From assembly GCF_035658495.1 (NCBI RefSeq), contig NZ_CP141944.1, positions 1,204,001-1,268,000 on the forward strand: a stretch of 64,000 nucleotides of DNA, in the 5' to 3' direction. Positions 24,929 to 33,770 of the stretch are shown here, piece after piece. Under the pieces are notes generated by a model. The model had not been told where the DNA came from. It saw only the letters and a program-made list of their open reading frames with translations, and did no database searches. Source of the stretch: Novosphingobium sp. RL4. Its GTDB lineage: Bacteria > Pseudomonadota > Alphaproteobacteria > Sphingomonadales > Sphingomonadaceae. Made by a program: the position numbers and the translations under genes. Each line of letters begins with the position of its first letter. Within the stretch, counting starts at the first letter, position 1.

Positions 24929-25359
24929 GCGTGGCCTCCGAACGGAAAGGCGCTATCGTCCATTTCGGCCTTCAGGCGAATGCTCTCGGCAACGTGGGGG
25001 ACGCGATCAGCTATCGAGCGCGGGACATAGAATTTCGCGCCGCCGTTGGTGCTGTCGATGGCGCAAAATACGGCGTAGGCTTTGTCGCATCGCCACTCCG
25101 CAACGTCGAACCACCCGGATGCGGCTTGGAGAAGGGAAAGGCGTTGGTCCTCATCCTCGTCGAGCGAGCGCACCTGTACGAGGTCCTCGACAGTCTCCAC
25201 GAGGAAAACCGGGCTGTCGATGAGTAGGGTGAAGCTCACCTGCTCGATGTCGGGATGGTCCCAGTGGTCCGGGAATTCCGCGATAATGGCGCGCATCTGC
25301 GCGCAGGCTTCGGCGGGCAGGTAAGCCGCCATGGTGGCAAGGGTATCGAAGGATTTCAT
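24925..25359 (-). CDS. Hypothetical island protein
   Basis: 144 residues from ATG 25359, chosen because GGAGAACATC precedes it; the longer frame has no such site. Acidic, beginning MKSFDTLATMAAYLPAEACA, with VFLVETVEDLVQVRSLDEDE, WFDVAEWRCDKAYAVFCAID and a C-terminus KFYVPRSIADRVPHVAESI. I do not recognise the family. It is coupled by a 4-bp overlap to the 55-residue protein, and the integrase lies downstream. The 338 bp upstream (25360-25697) hold no supported gene and are probably a divergent promoter region. Confidence 0.7.
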   Translation of the reverse strand: MKSFDTLATMAAYLPAEACAQMRAIIAEFPDHWDHPDIEQVSFTLLIDSPVFLVETVEDLVQVRSLDEDEDQRLSLLQAASGWFDVAEWRCDKAYAVFCAIDSTNGGAKFYVPRSIADRVPHVAESIRLKAEMDDSAFPFGGHA

Positions 25360-25697
25360 GATGTTCTCCGCAGGTGAATGCGGACGAATCATATGAGAGC
25401 GACTGGACAGGCAGATTCGGTAGCTGGATCTCTTGAAGGATGGGCTCGGTTCAACTTCTGTTGCAAAATTGCACCAAACAATCCTCACGGGCAGGGAAAA
25501 CGCCATTCAGCAAAAAATTTTCCGGAGCCGGCCCCAAAATTGCGGGCGGGTCGGGGCACGCGAAGGATGCCTCTCAGCCTTGGGTGCCGGGAAACCCCTC
25601 GTCCAGCACGAATGCAAGTGCTGTTGGCAGCCTAGAAAATCTGAGTAGTAGGAGAACCCTCTCCGCAAGAAGGCGGTAAAACAGAGAGGGATTTAGA

Positions 25698-26285
25698 ATG
25701 ATCTTTCATCAAGGTTGTGCCAATGATCTTACCAACTCGGAGCTGATGTTTCCCGATGATCGCGATGATTTCGCCTTCATTAACGAAGGTTTTCCTTGTG
25801 TCTTCTTCTCACTCAACTGGGACGTTCGCGTCCAACGTTCGCGCGATGACTTTGAGGCGCAGTTTCCAACTTCGTTCAAAAACAGCTTCCCGAATGACGA
25901 TCATGGCTACGAAGAATGGCTTGATGGAATGATTGCCGATGATGACGCGGGTGGGTTTGCCTATGCCAAATTCTGTCACAAGTTTGTGATCCCGCCGAAG
26001 ATTGCGCTTCCGGGCGTCAAGTACATTCCGTTGGACCCGAGGTGCCCTCAACTGTGCGATGGACCTGACATGGGCTATGATTTTGCCATCGAATGGGGGG
26101 ACTTTACCCCCGAAGAAATTCGACGATTAGAAAAACTCGATGAGAAAGATATCTCCGGCTTCATTCCGAAGTATCGACTGCCGTGGTATGGTGGAGAAGC
26201 CCTGACCTGGGACAGCCATTGGGGCGCGCTTTTCGTTCATATGATCAAAAACTGGGCCTTAACGTCGGCTATGTTGGGCATATGA
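25698..26285 (+). CDS. Unknown acidic protein, first of coupled pair
   Basis: 195 residues from ATG 25698 (AGAGGG 7 bp upstream). Strongly acidic and aromatic, starting MIFHQGCANDLTNSELMFPD, with FPNDDHGYEEWLDGMIADDD and IEWGDFTPEEIRRLEKLDEK. There is no signal peptide and no membrane helix. I recognise no family. Base composition is visibly lower in GC than in the housekeeping genes. Its stop overlaps the next start by 4 bp, so the two products are probably made together and act together. The acidity would allow a DNA-mimic or antitoxin role, but that is speculation. Confidence 0.7.
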   Translation: MIFHQGCANDLTNSELMFPDDRDDFAFINEGFPCVFFSLNWDVRVQRSRDDFEAQFPTSFKNSFPNDDHGYEEWLDGMIADDDAGGFAYAKFCHKFVIPPKIALPGVKYIPLDPRCPQLCDGPDMGYDFAIEWGDFTPEEIRRLEKLDEKDISGFIPKYRLPWYGGEALTWDSHWGALFVHMIKNWALTSAMLGI

Positions 26286-27571
26286 TTGACGATTTCGGTG
26301 CTGGCTTCCTTCGCCAGCACCGACTGACATTCGAGATATCAATGGATAGTAACTCTACAATCGTCGAGCATGGTTCGGCCGAGGGCGGCGATCTTGTGCT
26401 GTTCGACCGCGTGGAGCTAGGCGTGGAATTTCGCTTTGCTGGCGCGGGCATCGATCCTTCACAGAGTTTCAGGACCAAACTCGCCTCAAACGGGATTTAC
26501 CGAGCCAATGCGCGTGATCTCAGCAAGGGGTGCGTCACTCTTCGCTTGCCGATGGAAAATGCCGATGGCGTCGAAGTCGGAAAGGCAACCGCGGAGCTAT
26601 ATCTCGCGGTCAGGCCCGATGGCGTCCTGATCGTGACGCGCCGCAGTTCGGTGCGCTTCAACCTGCTCCTGCCGCTGCGCGAGGGGTTTGCCGTGCCAGA
26701 CAACCTCGTCAGCTCGGATCGGAAGCGTAACTTGGTAGGGCCCACGGAAGCGGTGCCTGACGTGGCATGCGAGCATCAGTTGGAGTTCGCCCGGCAGGTC
26801 GTCAGCAAGCTTTGCGCGGCCATCGCTTCCGGGCTGCCGCCTTGTGCTGTGCTGCTCGGGAGCGAGATGTGGCTACGCGCGGCGGAGGTCTGCCACGACA
26901 TGGCCTGCGAAGACCCGATAGCGATTACCCACGCCGCTACCCGTTCGCCAGTCGCCGGCACGAGTATCGCCGAGCATGACTTTTACCGCACTCGGCTCTA
27001 CCAGAACCGCCTCCCGGTGGCCCATTGGCTGCCCAAGGAGAACGGGGAGGCCTACAAGATCTATCCCAAAGCATCCCAGCTCTTGCGGGTCGAGCTCTCG
27101 TGCGGATCGCGGGACGACATCGCATCGGTCATCGGCCGAGGCAGCGTCGAATGTACGGACGATGGGATCGAGGAAATCTTCGTTGAATTCTACAACTCCG
27201 CAGGAGCGCTATGCTGCGTGGCGCTGGATCACGTCAGGGTACTTGCGCAAGGCGTGTACTCCGCCGCCGATCTCGCCCTTAAATTGCAGCCGCTCCTTCT
27301 CGTCGCTGGCCGACAGTCGTTGGCTGAGGGCTATCGTCCAAATGAGGTCGCGGCGGCAGAAGCCAAGCGCGTGTATGATGAGATCATCCGTAGCGGCGTC
27401 GCGTCTGCAAAGGGCCTGCGCAAAGGCATGAAGGTCCGTCAGGTCCTGGACCAACTCTGTGGGCAGGATGGCCCACTCAGTACAGGAAATCCTCAAGGGA
27501 TTTACGTGCTTAAGCCCGAATACGGTCGAGCTGGATTGCTCTTGGATGTCGGGGAAGATTTCGGTTTCTGA
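26282..27571 (+). CDS. Unknown protein, second of coupled pair
   Basis: 429 residues from ATG 26282 (ATGA overlap with the gene before). The N-terminus MIDDFGAGFLRQHRLTFEIS leads into a beta-rich region (VELGVEFRFAGAGIDPSQSF, TLRLPMENADGVEVG). The middle is helical (EFARQVVSKLCAAIASGLPP), followed by IKxYPKASQLLRVELS-like sequence and a C-terminal helical part (AEAKRVYDEIIRSGVASAKG, LRKGMKVRQVLDQL). There is no signal peptide and no recognised catalytic motif. It is convergent with the restriction operon and overlaps the broken DUF6998 gene at its 3' end. Confidence 0.72.
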   Translation: MIDDFGAGFLRQHRLTFEISMDSNSTIVEHGSAEGGDLVLFDRVELGVEFRFAGAGIDPSQSFRTKLASNGIYRANARDLSKGCVTLRLPMENADGVEVGKATAELYLAVRPDGVLIVTRRSSVRFNLLLPLREGFAVPDNLVSSDRKRNLVGPTEAVPDVACEHQLEFARQVVSKLCAAIASGLPPCAVLLGSEMWLRAAEVCHDMACEDPIAITHAATRSPVAGTSIAEHDFYRTRLYQNRLPVAHWLPKENGEAYKIYPKASQLLRVELSCGSRDDIASVIGRGSVECTDDGIEEIFVEFYNSAGALCCVALDHVRVLAQGVYSAADLALKLQPLLLVAGRQSLAEGYRPNEVAAAEAKRVYDEIIRSGVASAKGLRKGMKVRQVLDQLCGQDGPLSTGNPQGIYVLKPEYGRAGLLLDVGEDFGF

Positions 27572-27935
27572 GAAAGTGAGAAGGACTGAAGGGAAGAAAG
27601 GAAAAAAGTAGAGAAGGGGATGCCGTCAATTTCGCGGGACGAATTGTCCTGTAGGAGCGGGGAATGCGCCCTTGCCTAGTCGATAAGAGGGGCCGCGGAC
27701 GACGACGAGCACCGTCAGGTGTGCTGGCGGCGGCGCACAGCGCGTCGTGTGCCATGGTCGACGCGGGATTCAGGGTGAGGACAAACATATAGGCGGCGAT
27801 GACCTCTCCGATGCTGCCGACGAGGTGCCCGTCGAGCGTGAACTTGCGGCCGGGGAACAGGGTTTCAAGGGGCTCGGCGGAACCGTAGAGGGAGTCGAGC
27901 AGGTTTCGAACCTCTGCCCAGTCGACTTCAGGCAT
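27510..27935 (-). pseudogene. Truncated DUF6998 gene at end of hsd operon
   Basis: Starts 2 bp after the hsdS stop. Residues 1 to about 70 are good DUF6998 family sequence (MPEVDWAEVRNLLDSLYG, GRKFTLDGHLVGSIGEVIAA, LNPASTMAHDAL). After that the frame turns into Arg/Pro-rich sequence unlike the family. Another frame at the join reads HLTVLVVVRGPSY, resembling a later part of the family (typically HLIVL), so an internal deletion or frameshift is likely. DUF6998 genes often sit at the end of type I restriction operons; the role is unknown. Confidence 0.65.
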
Positions 27936-27937
27936 CG

Positions 27938-29611
27938 TTATGCGAGTTCCAGTTCCCGCGCTTCCGCCGGTTCGAGCGCTTCGTGCAGGATAGCTTCGAG
28001 TAGGCGCTGGCGAGTTTCGTCGCCGGTGGCAAGGCTGGCTTCGAGCCGGCCGCACAGCGCCATGAGTTCATTCGCTTTGGCGACGATGCGGCGCTGTTCG
28101 GCGAGTGGGGGCAAGGGGATCGGCATGCGGCGAAAATCGCCGACATTAACACCTTGTAGTGCGACACCCTTGGTCTCCCCTGCCATCCAAGATTGGCAGA
28201 ATGGAGCGTCAATGGCCAATCGCACGAAATGCCTGTCTACCAAGCTCGTGATTGGAAATCTCAACACATGCTGCGTGATGTTTCCACCGGCAAGTTCAGG
28301 CGGGACAAATGCCGTTTTGCCGATTGTTCCATCTTTCGAAATCAGCAGATCGCCAGGGATTAGGGATGTCTTCCCAAATTTCTTAGCCCGCTGAGGGTCA
28401 CACTTTGGCAAGCATTCTACTGAAATATATCCAGTTTTCATTTCTGTTACGCGTACTGTGGGGATGCCATGCTCGACCCACACGGGCTTAAGAATGCCGT
28501 ATGTCACCGTTTCATTGGGCCTAACCAGTGACTCTACTGATGCCCAAACCCATCCGGTCGGCAGCGAAAACGGGCAATCGGAATCGTCCGCCAAGTCAGG
28601 TAAGTGAACGTTTTCTCTTTGCTTGACCCAAGGCTCTGACAAAATGTCGCGGAGCAGGAGAGATGCCGGCTCATGAGCTTTATCCTGCTCCACCAGCTTG
28701 CCACGCACGGCGAGGTTCAGAATCGTCTGGCGCAGTTGCTTGATCTGGTCGGCGCGGGTGGTGAGGGCGGGGAGGTTATCGAGCGCGAAGCGGGCGTGAG
28801 TGGTGAAGGTGGCCAGATCGGGAACGGGTGCGTTCAGGCGGGCGAGGCTGGCCGCTGTCATGCGGTCGCGGGCGGCTTCCCGCTCCTTGCGCGCCTCTTC
28901 CAGCCGGTCGCACAGCGCCATGAGTTCGTCGACCGTCCTCTGCACGGCAGGGCAGACAAGTGGCACGGGAACTTCCGCGATGCGGCCGATGGACAGAGTC
29001 ACGTTGGCACTGCCGGTCATGCGCGCCACCAGCAACTCGTCTTTGAACGCTGAAAGGTATTCAAAGAGGAAACGAGCGGACACCTGTGCTGGGTCGTATG
29101 GCAACACCGCTGCCAGAATGGAGCCCAGTGCGAATTTTCCGTCCTGATAATGCAAGCGGTTAATACTGGCGTGCCCGTGCCCAGTTGAGGAAACAAGCGG
29201 GATGATCGCCGCTGCGCCTTCGAAATCGAAATGATCGCAGTTGCCACGTTCTGCTGCCGTGACGACAAGTGGGAACGGGCCTGAGGGGGCATCCTTGATG
29301 CCAGTAAGTCCCTTCTCGATGCGCGCAACAGTGCCAAGGGAGGCGAAGCAACTGGCATCTTGGAACGATGCAGGAAGGTCTTCCTCGGTGACAGGCGCTA
29401 GCTTCTTCGGTTTAGGAATCGCGCGCAGTGCTGCTAGCTTTGTCTTTACTTCCTCGACTTTGGCTAGGATGTCGCTTGGGTTCGATGTGGAATCCACCAA
29501 GCCGAGTTTTCCGGTGATGGCCAGCGCGACGACAATTTGGCGCAATCGCGCGACGCATTCCGGAGCATCGCCGATTTTTGCAAACAGGTGGGCAAGTGCG
29601 TCCTGTTTCAT
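27938..29611 (-). CDS. hsdS: Type I restriction specificity subunit HsdS
   Basis: 557 residues with two target-recognition domains, each followed by a coiled conserved region. TRD1 spans about residues 90-220 (EKGLTGIKDAPSGPFPLVVT; AEVPVPLVCPAVQRTVDELM) and the spacer helix follows (ALCDRLEEARKEREAARDRM). TRD2 spans about residues 340-500 (FSLPTGWVWASVESLVRPNE; MPIPLPPLAEQRRIVAKANE), followed by a matching helix (LMALCGRLEASLATGDETRQ). The start overlaps the hsdM stop by 4 bp. An intact two-part target is implied. Confidence 0.95.
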   Translation of the reverse strand: MKQDALAHLFAKIGDAPECVARLRQIVVALAITGKLGLVDSTSNPSDILAKVEEVKTKLAALRAIPKPKKLAPVTEEDLPASFQDASCFASLGTVARIEKGLTGIKDAPSGPFPLVVTAAERGNCDHFDFEGAAAIIPLVSSTGHGHASINRLHYQDGKFALGSILAAVLPYDPAQVSARFLFEYLSAFKDELLVARMTGSANVTLSIGRIAEVPVPLVCPAVQRTVDELMALCDRLEEARKEREAARDRMTAASLARLNAPVPDLATFTTHARFALDNLPALTTRADQIKQLRQTILNLAVRGKLVEQDKAHEPASLLLRDILSEPWVKQRENVHLPDLADDSDCPFSLPTGWVWASVESLVRPNETVTYGILKPVWVEHGIPTVRVTEMKTGYISVECLPKCDPQRAKKFGKTSLIPGDLLISKDGTIGKTAFVPPELAGGNITQHVLRFPITSLVDRHFVRLAIDAPFCQSWMAGETKGVALQGVNVGDFRRMPIPLPPLAEQRRIVAKANELMALCGRLEASLATGDETRQRLLEAILHEALEPAEARELELA

Positions 29612-31065
29612 CGTGCCAGCGCCTCGGCAAGAATGGCCCTCAACTGGTCACGCAGGTTTGCCGTTTCTTCTTCTACCGTGTCGAGTCGCTGGAGCAGTTC
29701 CTCGGGGTCGCCATGGTCTACTGCCTCGCTGTGCGGGTTCTTGATGTCGAGATTGTAGCCGCGGGTCTTGATGTCCTCGATGCTGACCTTCCACGCCTGC
29801 GGGCCTTCGACGCGCCCTTCGCGGTTGGCCCCGCCCCACCAGTCCATGCAAGGCTGGAAATGCTCCAGCCGGATAGGCTTGTTCATGGAGTAGGCCTTCC
29901 GGCCGGCAGGCACCTGATGCTCGAAGTACCAGACCTCCTTGGTCGGCTCGCCCTTTTCGAAGAAGAGCAGGTTGGTGCCAATGGAGGCATAGGGCCTGAA
30001 GACGCTGTTGGGCAGGCGGACAATGGTGTGCAGGTTGCACTCTTCCAGGAGATGCTCCTTCAAGCGTGTTTTTACGCCTTCGCCGAAGAGCGAGCCGTCG
30101 GGAAGGACCACGGCGGCGACACCGCCCTTGCGCAGCAGACGGATGATGAGGGCCAGGAACAGGTCAGCTGTCTCGCGCGTGCGGAACTGGGGCGGGAAGT
30201 TGGACTCGATGCCGTCTTCCTCCTTGCCGCCGAAGGGCGGGTTGGAGAGGACCACGTCGACGCGGTCCTTCTGCTCCCAGCTGATGTAGGGGCGGGCCAG
30301 CGTGTTGTCGTGCCGGACGAAGCTGGCATCCTCCACGCCGTGCAGCAGCATGTTGGTGACGCAGAGCATGTGCGGCAGCGGCTTCTTTTCGACAGCGCGC
30401 AGGCCCGATTGCATGAGCGCCTCGTCCTCTGGGCGCTTCACATGCTTGTCGCGCATGTGGCGGATCGAGCAGGTGAGGAAGCCGCCGGTACCGCAGGCGG
30501 GGTCGAACAGGACCTCACCGGGCTTTGGATCGATTCGATCTACCATGAAGGCGGTGACGGCGCGGGGCGTGTAGTACTCGCCCGAGTTGCCGGCCGATTG
30601 GAGGTCGTTCAGAAGCTGCTCGTAGACGTCGCCGAAATGCTGGCGCTCGGACAGGTCGTTGAAGTCGACATCGTTGATCTTGTTGACCACCTGCCGCAGC
30701 AGTTGGCCGGACTTCATGTAGTTGAAGGCATCCTCGAACACGTCGCGCACGACGACGCGGCGGTCACCCTTCTGGCCGGTGGGCTGAAGGCCCTTCATGG
30801 CCGGGAAGAGCTCGTCGTTGACAAAGGCGAGCAGGTCTTCGCCGGTCAGGCCCTCAGGATCGGCAGCCCATGTGCGCCACTGGAAATTCTCCGGCACCGG
30901 CGACTGATAGCCGGCTCGCATGAGTTCCAGCTCCTGATCCTGATCGTCGATGATCTTCAGGAAGAACAGCCAGCAGAGCTGGCTGATGCGCTGGGCGTCG
31001 CCGTCGACGCCGCTGTCCTTGCGCATGATGTCCTGGATGGATTTGACGAGAGTGCGGACGGACAT
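29608..31065 (-). CDS. hsdM: Type I restriction DNA methyltransferase HsdM
   Basis: 485-residue N6-adenine methyltransferase. It has an N-terminal helical domain (about residues 1-140), SAM motif FDPACGTGGFLTCS, catalytic motif VLSNPPFGGKEEDG (NPPF) and VVLPDGSLFGEGVKTRLKEH. The C-terminal part contains PTKEVWYFEHQVPAGRKAYS and a terminal coiled region (ETANLRDQLRAILAEALAR). Second gene of the operon: hsdR stops 3 bp upstream and hsdS overlaps downstream. All motifs are intact, so modification should be functional. Confidence 0.97.
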   Translation of the reverse strand: MSVRTLVKSIQDIMRKDSGVDGDAQRISQLCWLFFLKIIDDQDQELELMRAGYQSPVPENFQWRTWAADPEGLTGEDLLAFVNDELFPAMKGLQPTGQKGDRRVVVRDVFEDAFNYMKSGQLLRQVVNKINDVDFNDLSERQHFGDVYEQLLNDLQSAGNSGEYYTPRAVTAFMVDRIDPKPGEVLFDPACGTGGFLTCSIRHMRDKHVKRPEDEALMQSGLRAVEKKPLPHMLCVTNMLLHGVEDASFVRHDNTLARPYISWEQKDRVDVVLSNPPFGGKEEDGIESNFPPQFRTRETADLFLALIIRLLRKGGVAAVVLPDGSLFGEGVKTRLKEHLLEECNLHTIVRLPNSVFRPYASIGTNLLFFEKGEPTKEVWYFEHQVPAGRKAYSMNKPIRLEHFQPCMDWWGGANREGRVEGPQAWKVSIEDIKTRGYNLDIKNPHSEAVDHGDPEELLQRLDTVEEETANLRDQLRAILAEALAR

Positions 31066-31068
31066 GGA

Positions 31069-33522
31069 CTAGGCAGTTTCCTGATAGAGTTCGGCTTGGA
31101 GCTCGTGCACGGCATGCTCGAAACCTTCACGGCCGCCAAACGCCTTGATGAGCTGGAGCGGCGTTCCGAGATTGGTGAAGGGCGAGATGCGCAGCACGTT
31201 GGTGTCGTCGAGGTTGATGACGCCCTCGTCCTGATACTTCGCCAGCAAGGCATCAAGAACTGAACGGGCCTGATCCCCATATTTTCCGAACACGTCGCGG
31301 CGGCGCACATTGTCAACACGCTGGCGGCGGGTGAGCGGCTTGGCGTCGAAGGCGACGTGGCAGATGAGGTCGAAGGGATCGAGGTCCTTGCCGAGCTCTT
31401 CAGCAATGATTTCCAGCGACAGGCCCTCGGCTTCCAGTTCGTCCAGGATGGCCTGCTTGCGCTCGGTTCCTTGCCAGCGGCGCAGGAAATCGTCGAGGCT
31501 GGCGAAATGCCGACGCAGGGCCTTCTTGGTGAAGTCGCGCAGGGATTCGGTGACCAGCTTGCCGTTCTCGTCGAGGTACTCAACACGCTCGGCCACAATG
31601 GTGGCGCCGATTCCATCGACGTAGACCTTCCTGGACTTCTTCTTGAAGTCGTCCGGATCGAAGGTCACGTCCGGCCTGTCGACGATCACCTCGTCCTCGC
31701 CGGGCTCGTCTGGCAGCGGGTTGCCATTGTCGTCGATGGGCGGTTCGTCATCCGGGGGCACGATCGGGTCGTTGTCGCCCGGTTCATAGATCTGTACGGG
31801 CTCGCCGTCGAAGTCGGGATCGGCGAAGTGGTTGGTCGCACCGCGGAAATCCATGAGGGTGAAATAGTACTTGTGGGTGTCCTCGTGCACACGGGTGCCG
31901 CGGCCGACGATCTGCTTGAATTCGGTCATGGACCCAACCTCGCGGTCGAGCACGATCAGACGGCAGGTCTGGGCATCCACTCCGGTGGACAGAAGGCGCG
32001 AGGTCGTGGCGACCACGGGGTAAGCGACCTCGGGGTCAATGAAGTTGCCAAGCTCGGCCTGTCCCTCCGGATCGTTGCCGGTGATGCGCATGACATAGCG
32101 GTGGTTCTTGGCGACGAGGTCCTGATTCTCGTTGATGAGGGCTTGGCGCATCCGAGCCGCGTGTTCCTGATCGACGCAGAACACGATCGTCTTCTGCATC
32201 CGGTCGCCGCTTTCCTTGAGGAACTCGGTGACCTTTTTGGCCACGATGCGAGTGCGGTCGTCGATGACCAGATTTCGGTCGAAGTCCTTGGTATTGTAGA
32301 GGCGATCCTCGACCTCCTCACCGTCCCGGTCGAGTTGGCCCTTCTCCGGCCGGTAGCCTGACACGTCGTGGTCGATGTGGACCTTGATGACCTTGTAGGG
32401 CGCAAGGAAGCCGTCGCGGATGCCTTGCTTCAGGGAGTAGGTGTACGCTGGCTTGCCGAAGTAGCCGATGTTGGATTCGTACTTGGTTTCCTTCGGCGTG
32501 GCCGTGAGGCCGATCTGGGTGGCGTCCGAGAAGTAGTCCAGGATTTCCCGCCATGCCGAGTCCTCGGCCGCGCTGCCGCGATGGCATTCGTCGATGACGA
32601 TGAGGTCGAAGAAGTCCGGCGAGAATTCGCGGTAGAGCTTCTGCCGGTCGTCCGGGCCTGTGATGGCCTGGTACAGGCCGAGGTAGATCTCATAGGCGGT
32701 ATCGACGCGACGCTTCTTGTCGACGGCCAGCGCAACATCGGTGGTGCTTCCATCGGCTCGCTCGATCGTCTTGGATTTAGACGACAGTTTCGCCATGGCG
32801 GCACCGAATGGCCGGAAGTCGTTCACCATGGTCTGGTCGACGAGGATATTGCGGTCGGCAAGGAACAGGATGCGCTTCTTGCGCTTCGCCTTCCACAGGC
32901 GCCAGATGATCTGGAATGCCGTGTAGGTCTTACCCGTGCCAGTTGCCATGACGAGAAGGACGCGGTTGTCCCCCTTTGCAATAGCCTCGATGGCAGCGTT
33001 GACCGCATTGACCTGATAGTAGCGCGGCGTTTTGCCGCTCCCGTCGTCGTAGTAGTCCTGGAGCACCACCTCCTCGGCCTCGGGGGATAGACCCTTCCAT
33101 GAGAGGTAGCGTTGCCAAAGGTCGTCGGGGGAGGGGAATTCGTTCAATCCGAGGGTGACTTCGCCGGCGCCGGTGGGGGAGCTGCGGTCGTGGAAGACGA
33201 AGCCTTCGCCGTTGGACGAGAAGACGAAGGGAATGTCGAGGGTCTCGGCGTAGTCGAGCGCCTGTTGCATGCCGTCGCCAACGCTATGCGTCTTGTCCTT
33301 GGCCTCGATGATAGCGATGGGCAGGTTCGGCTTGTGGTACAGGATGTAGTCCGCGCGCTTGCCTTGGCCTCGCGTCACCAGCTTGCCGCGCACGATGATC
33401 CGGCCCTTGGTGAAGCTGACCTCCTCACGGATCTGCAGCATCTCGTCCCAGCCGGCATTGCGCAGGGCAGGGGTGATGAACTTGGTGCAGACGTCCCGTT
33501 CGCTCAGAGTGCGCTTGCTCAT
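31069..33522 (-). CDS. hsdR: Type I restriction endonuclease/translocase HsdR
   Basis: 817 residues. An N-terminal PD-(D/E)XK nuclease domain (RADYILYHKPNLPIAIIEAK) precedes an SF2 translocase with Walker A LVMATGTGKTYTAFQI, DEAD-type box VIDECHRGSAAEDS, motif III IGLTATPKETK and motif VI QIVGRGTRVHED. The C-terminal domain binds the methylase. The length is short to normal for the single-chain HsdR group. First gene of the R-M-S operon. The 248 bp upstream (33523-33770) form a divergent promoter region shared with the SHOCT gene. Confidence 0.96.
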   Translation of the reverse strand: MSKRTLSERDVCTKFITPALRNAGWDEMLQIREEVSFTKGRIIVRGKLVTRGQGKRADYILYHKPNLPIAIIEAKDKTHSVGDGMQQALDYAETLDIPFVFSSNGEGFVFHDRSSPTGAGEVTLGLNEFPSPDDLWQRYLSWKGLSPEAEEVVLQDYYDDGSGKTPRYYQVNAVNAAIEAIAKGDNRVLLVMATGTGKTYTAFQIIWRLWKAKRKKRILFLADRNILVDQTMVNDFRPFGAAMAKLSSKSKTIERADGSTTDVALAVDKKRRVDTAYEIYLGLYQAITGPDDRQKLYREFSPDFFDLIVIDECHRGSAAEDSAWREILDYFSDATQIGLTATPKETKYESNIGYFGKPAYTYSLKQGIRDGFLAPYKVIKVHIDHDVSGYRPEKGQLDRDGEEVEDRLYNTKDFDRNLVIDDRTRIVAKKVTEFLKESGDRMQKTIVFCVDQEHAARMRQALINENQDLVAKNHRYVMRITGNDPEGQAELGNFIDPEVAYPVVATTSRLLSTGVDAQTCRLIVLDREVGSMTEFKQIVGRGTRVHEDTHKYYFTLMDFRGATNHFADPDFDGEPVQIYEPGDNDPIVPPDDEPPIDDNGNPLPDEPGEDEVIVDRPDVTFDPDDFKKKSRKVYVDGIGATIVAERVEYLDENGKLVTESLRDFTKKALRRHFASLDDFLRRWQGTERKQAILDELEAEGLSLEIIAEELGKDLDPFDLICHVAFDAKPLTRRQRVDNVRRRDVFGKYGDQARSVLDALLAKYQDEGVINLDDTNVLRISPFTNLGTPLQLIKAFGGREGFEHAVHELQAELYQETA

Positions 33523-33770
33523 CGATTCCGAAAACCCCCAGTCGCATCAAAGAGGTAGAAGCACACGGAGGCAATTGCCAGCCGTTCATGACGGTCCGAA
33601 ACTGTGCATGCTAAATGACCCTGTAGGAGAAGTCTGTTGAGGAGGTTGAGGAATTTCCTCCCATCCCGAACCTTGCTGTGCGCACCCTCCAAAAACTTCA
33701 TCCAGATTTAGGTAAATCTCCCTATAGCACAGTGAGTTGTGGCCTTTGGCCTGAATCACACGGGGGACAG

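Noticed and set aside
25433..25648. Small plus-strand ORFs before the 195-residue gene
   Set aside because: Several overlapping frames are open here without ribosome-binding sites or conserved-looking sequence; the interval is better read as a promoter region.
29578..31263. 561-codon plus-strand frame across hsdM
   Set aside because: It is antisense to hsdM, which has FDPACGTGGF and NPPF motifs.
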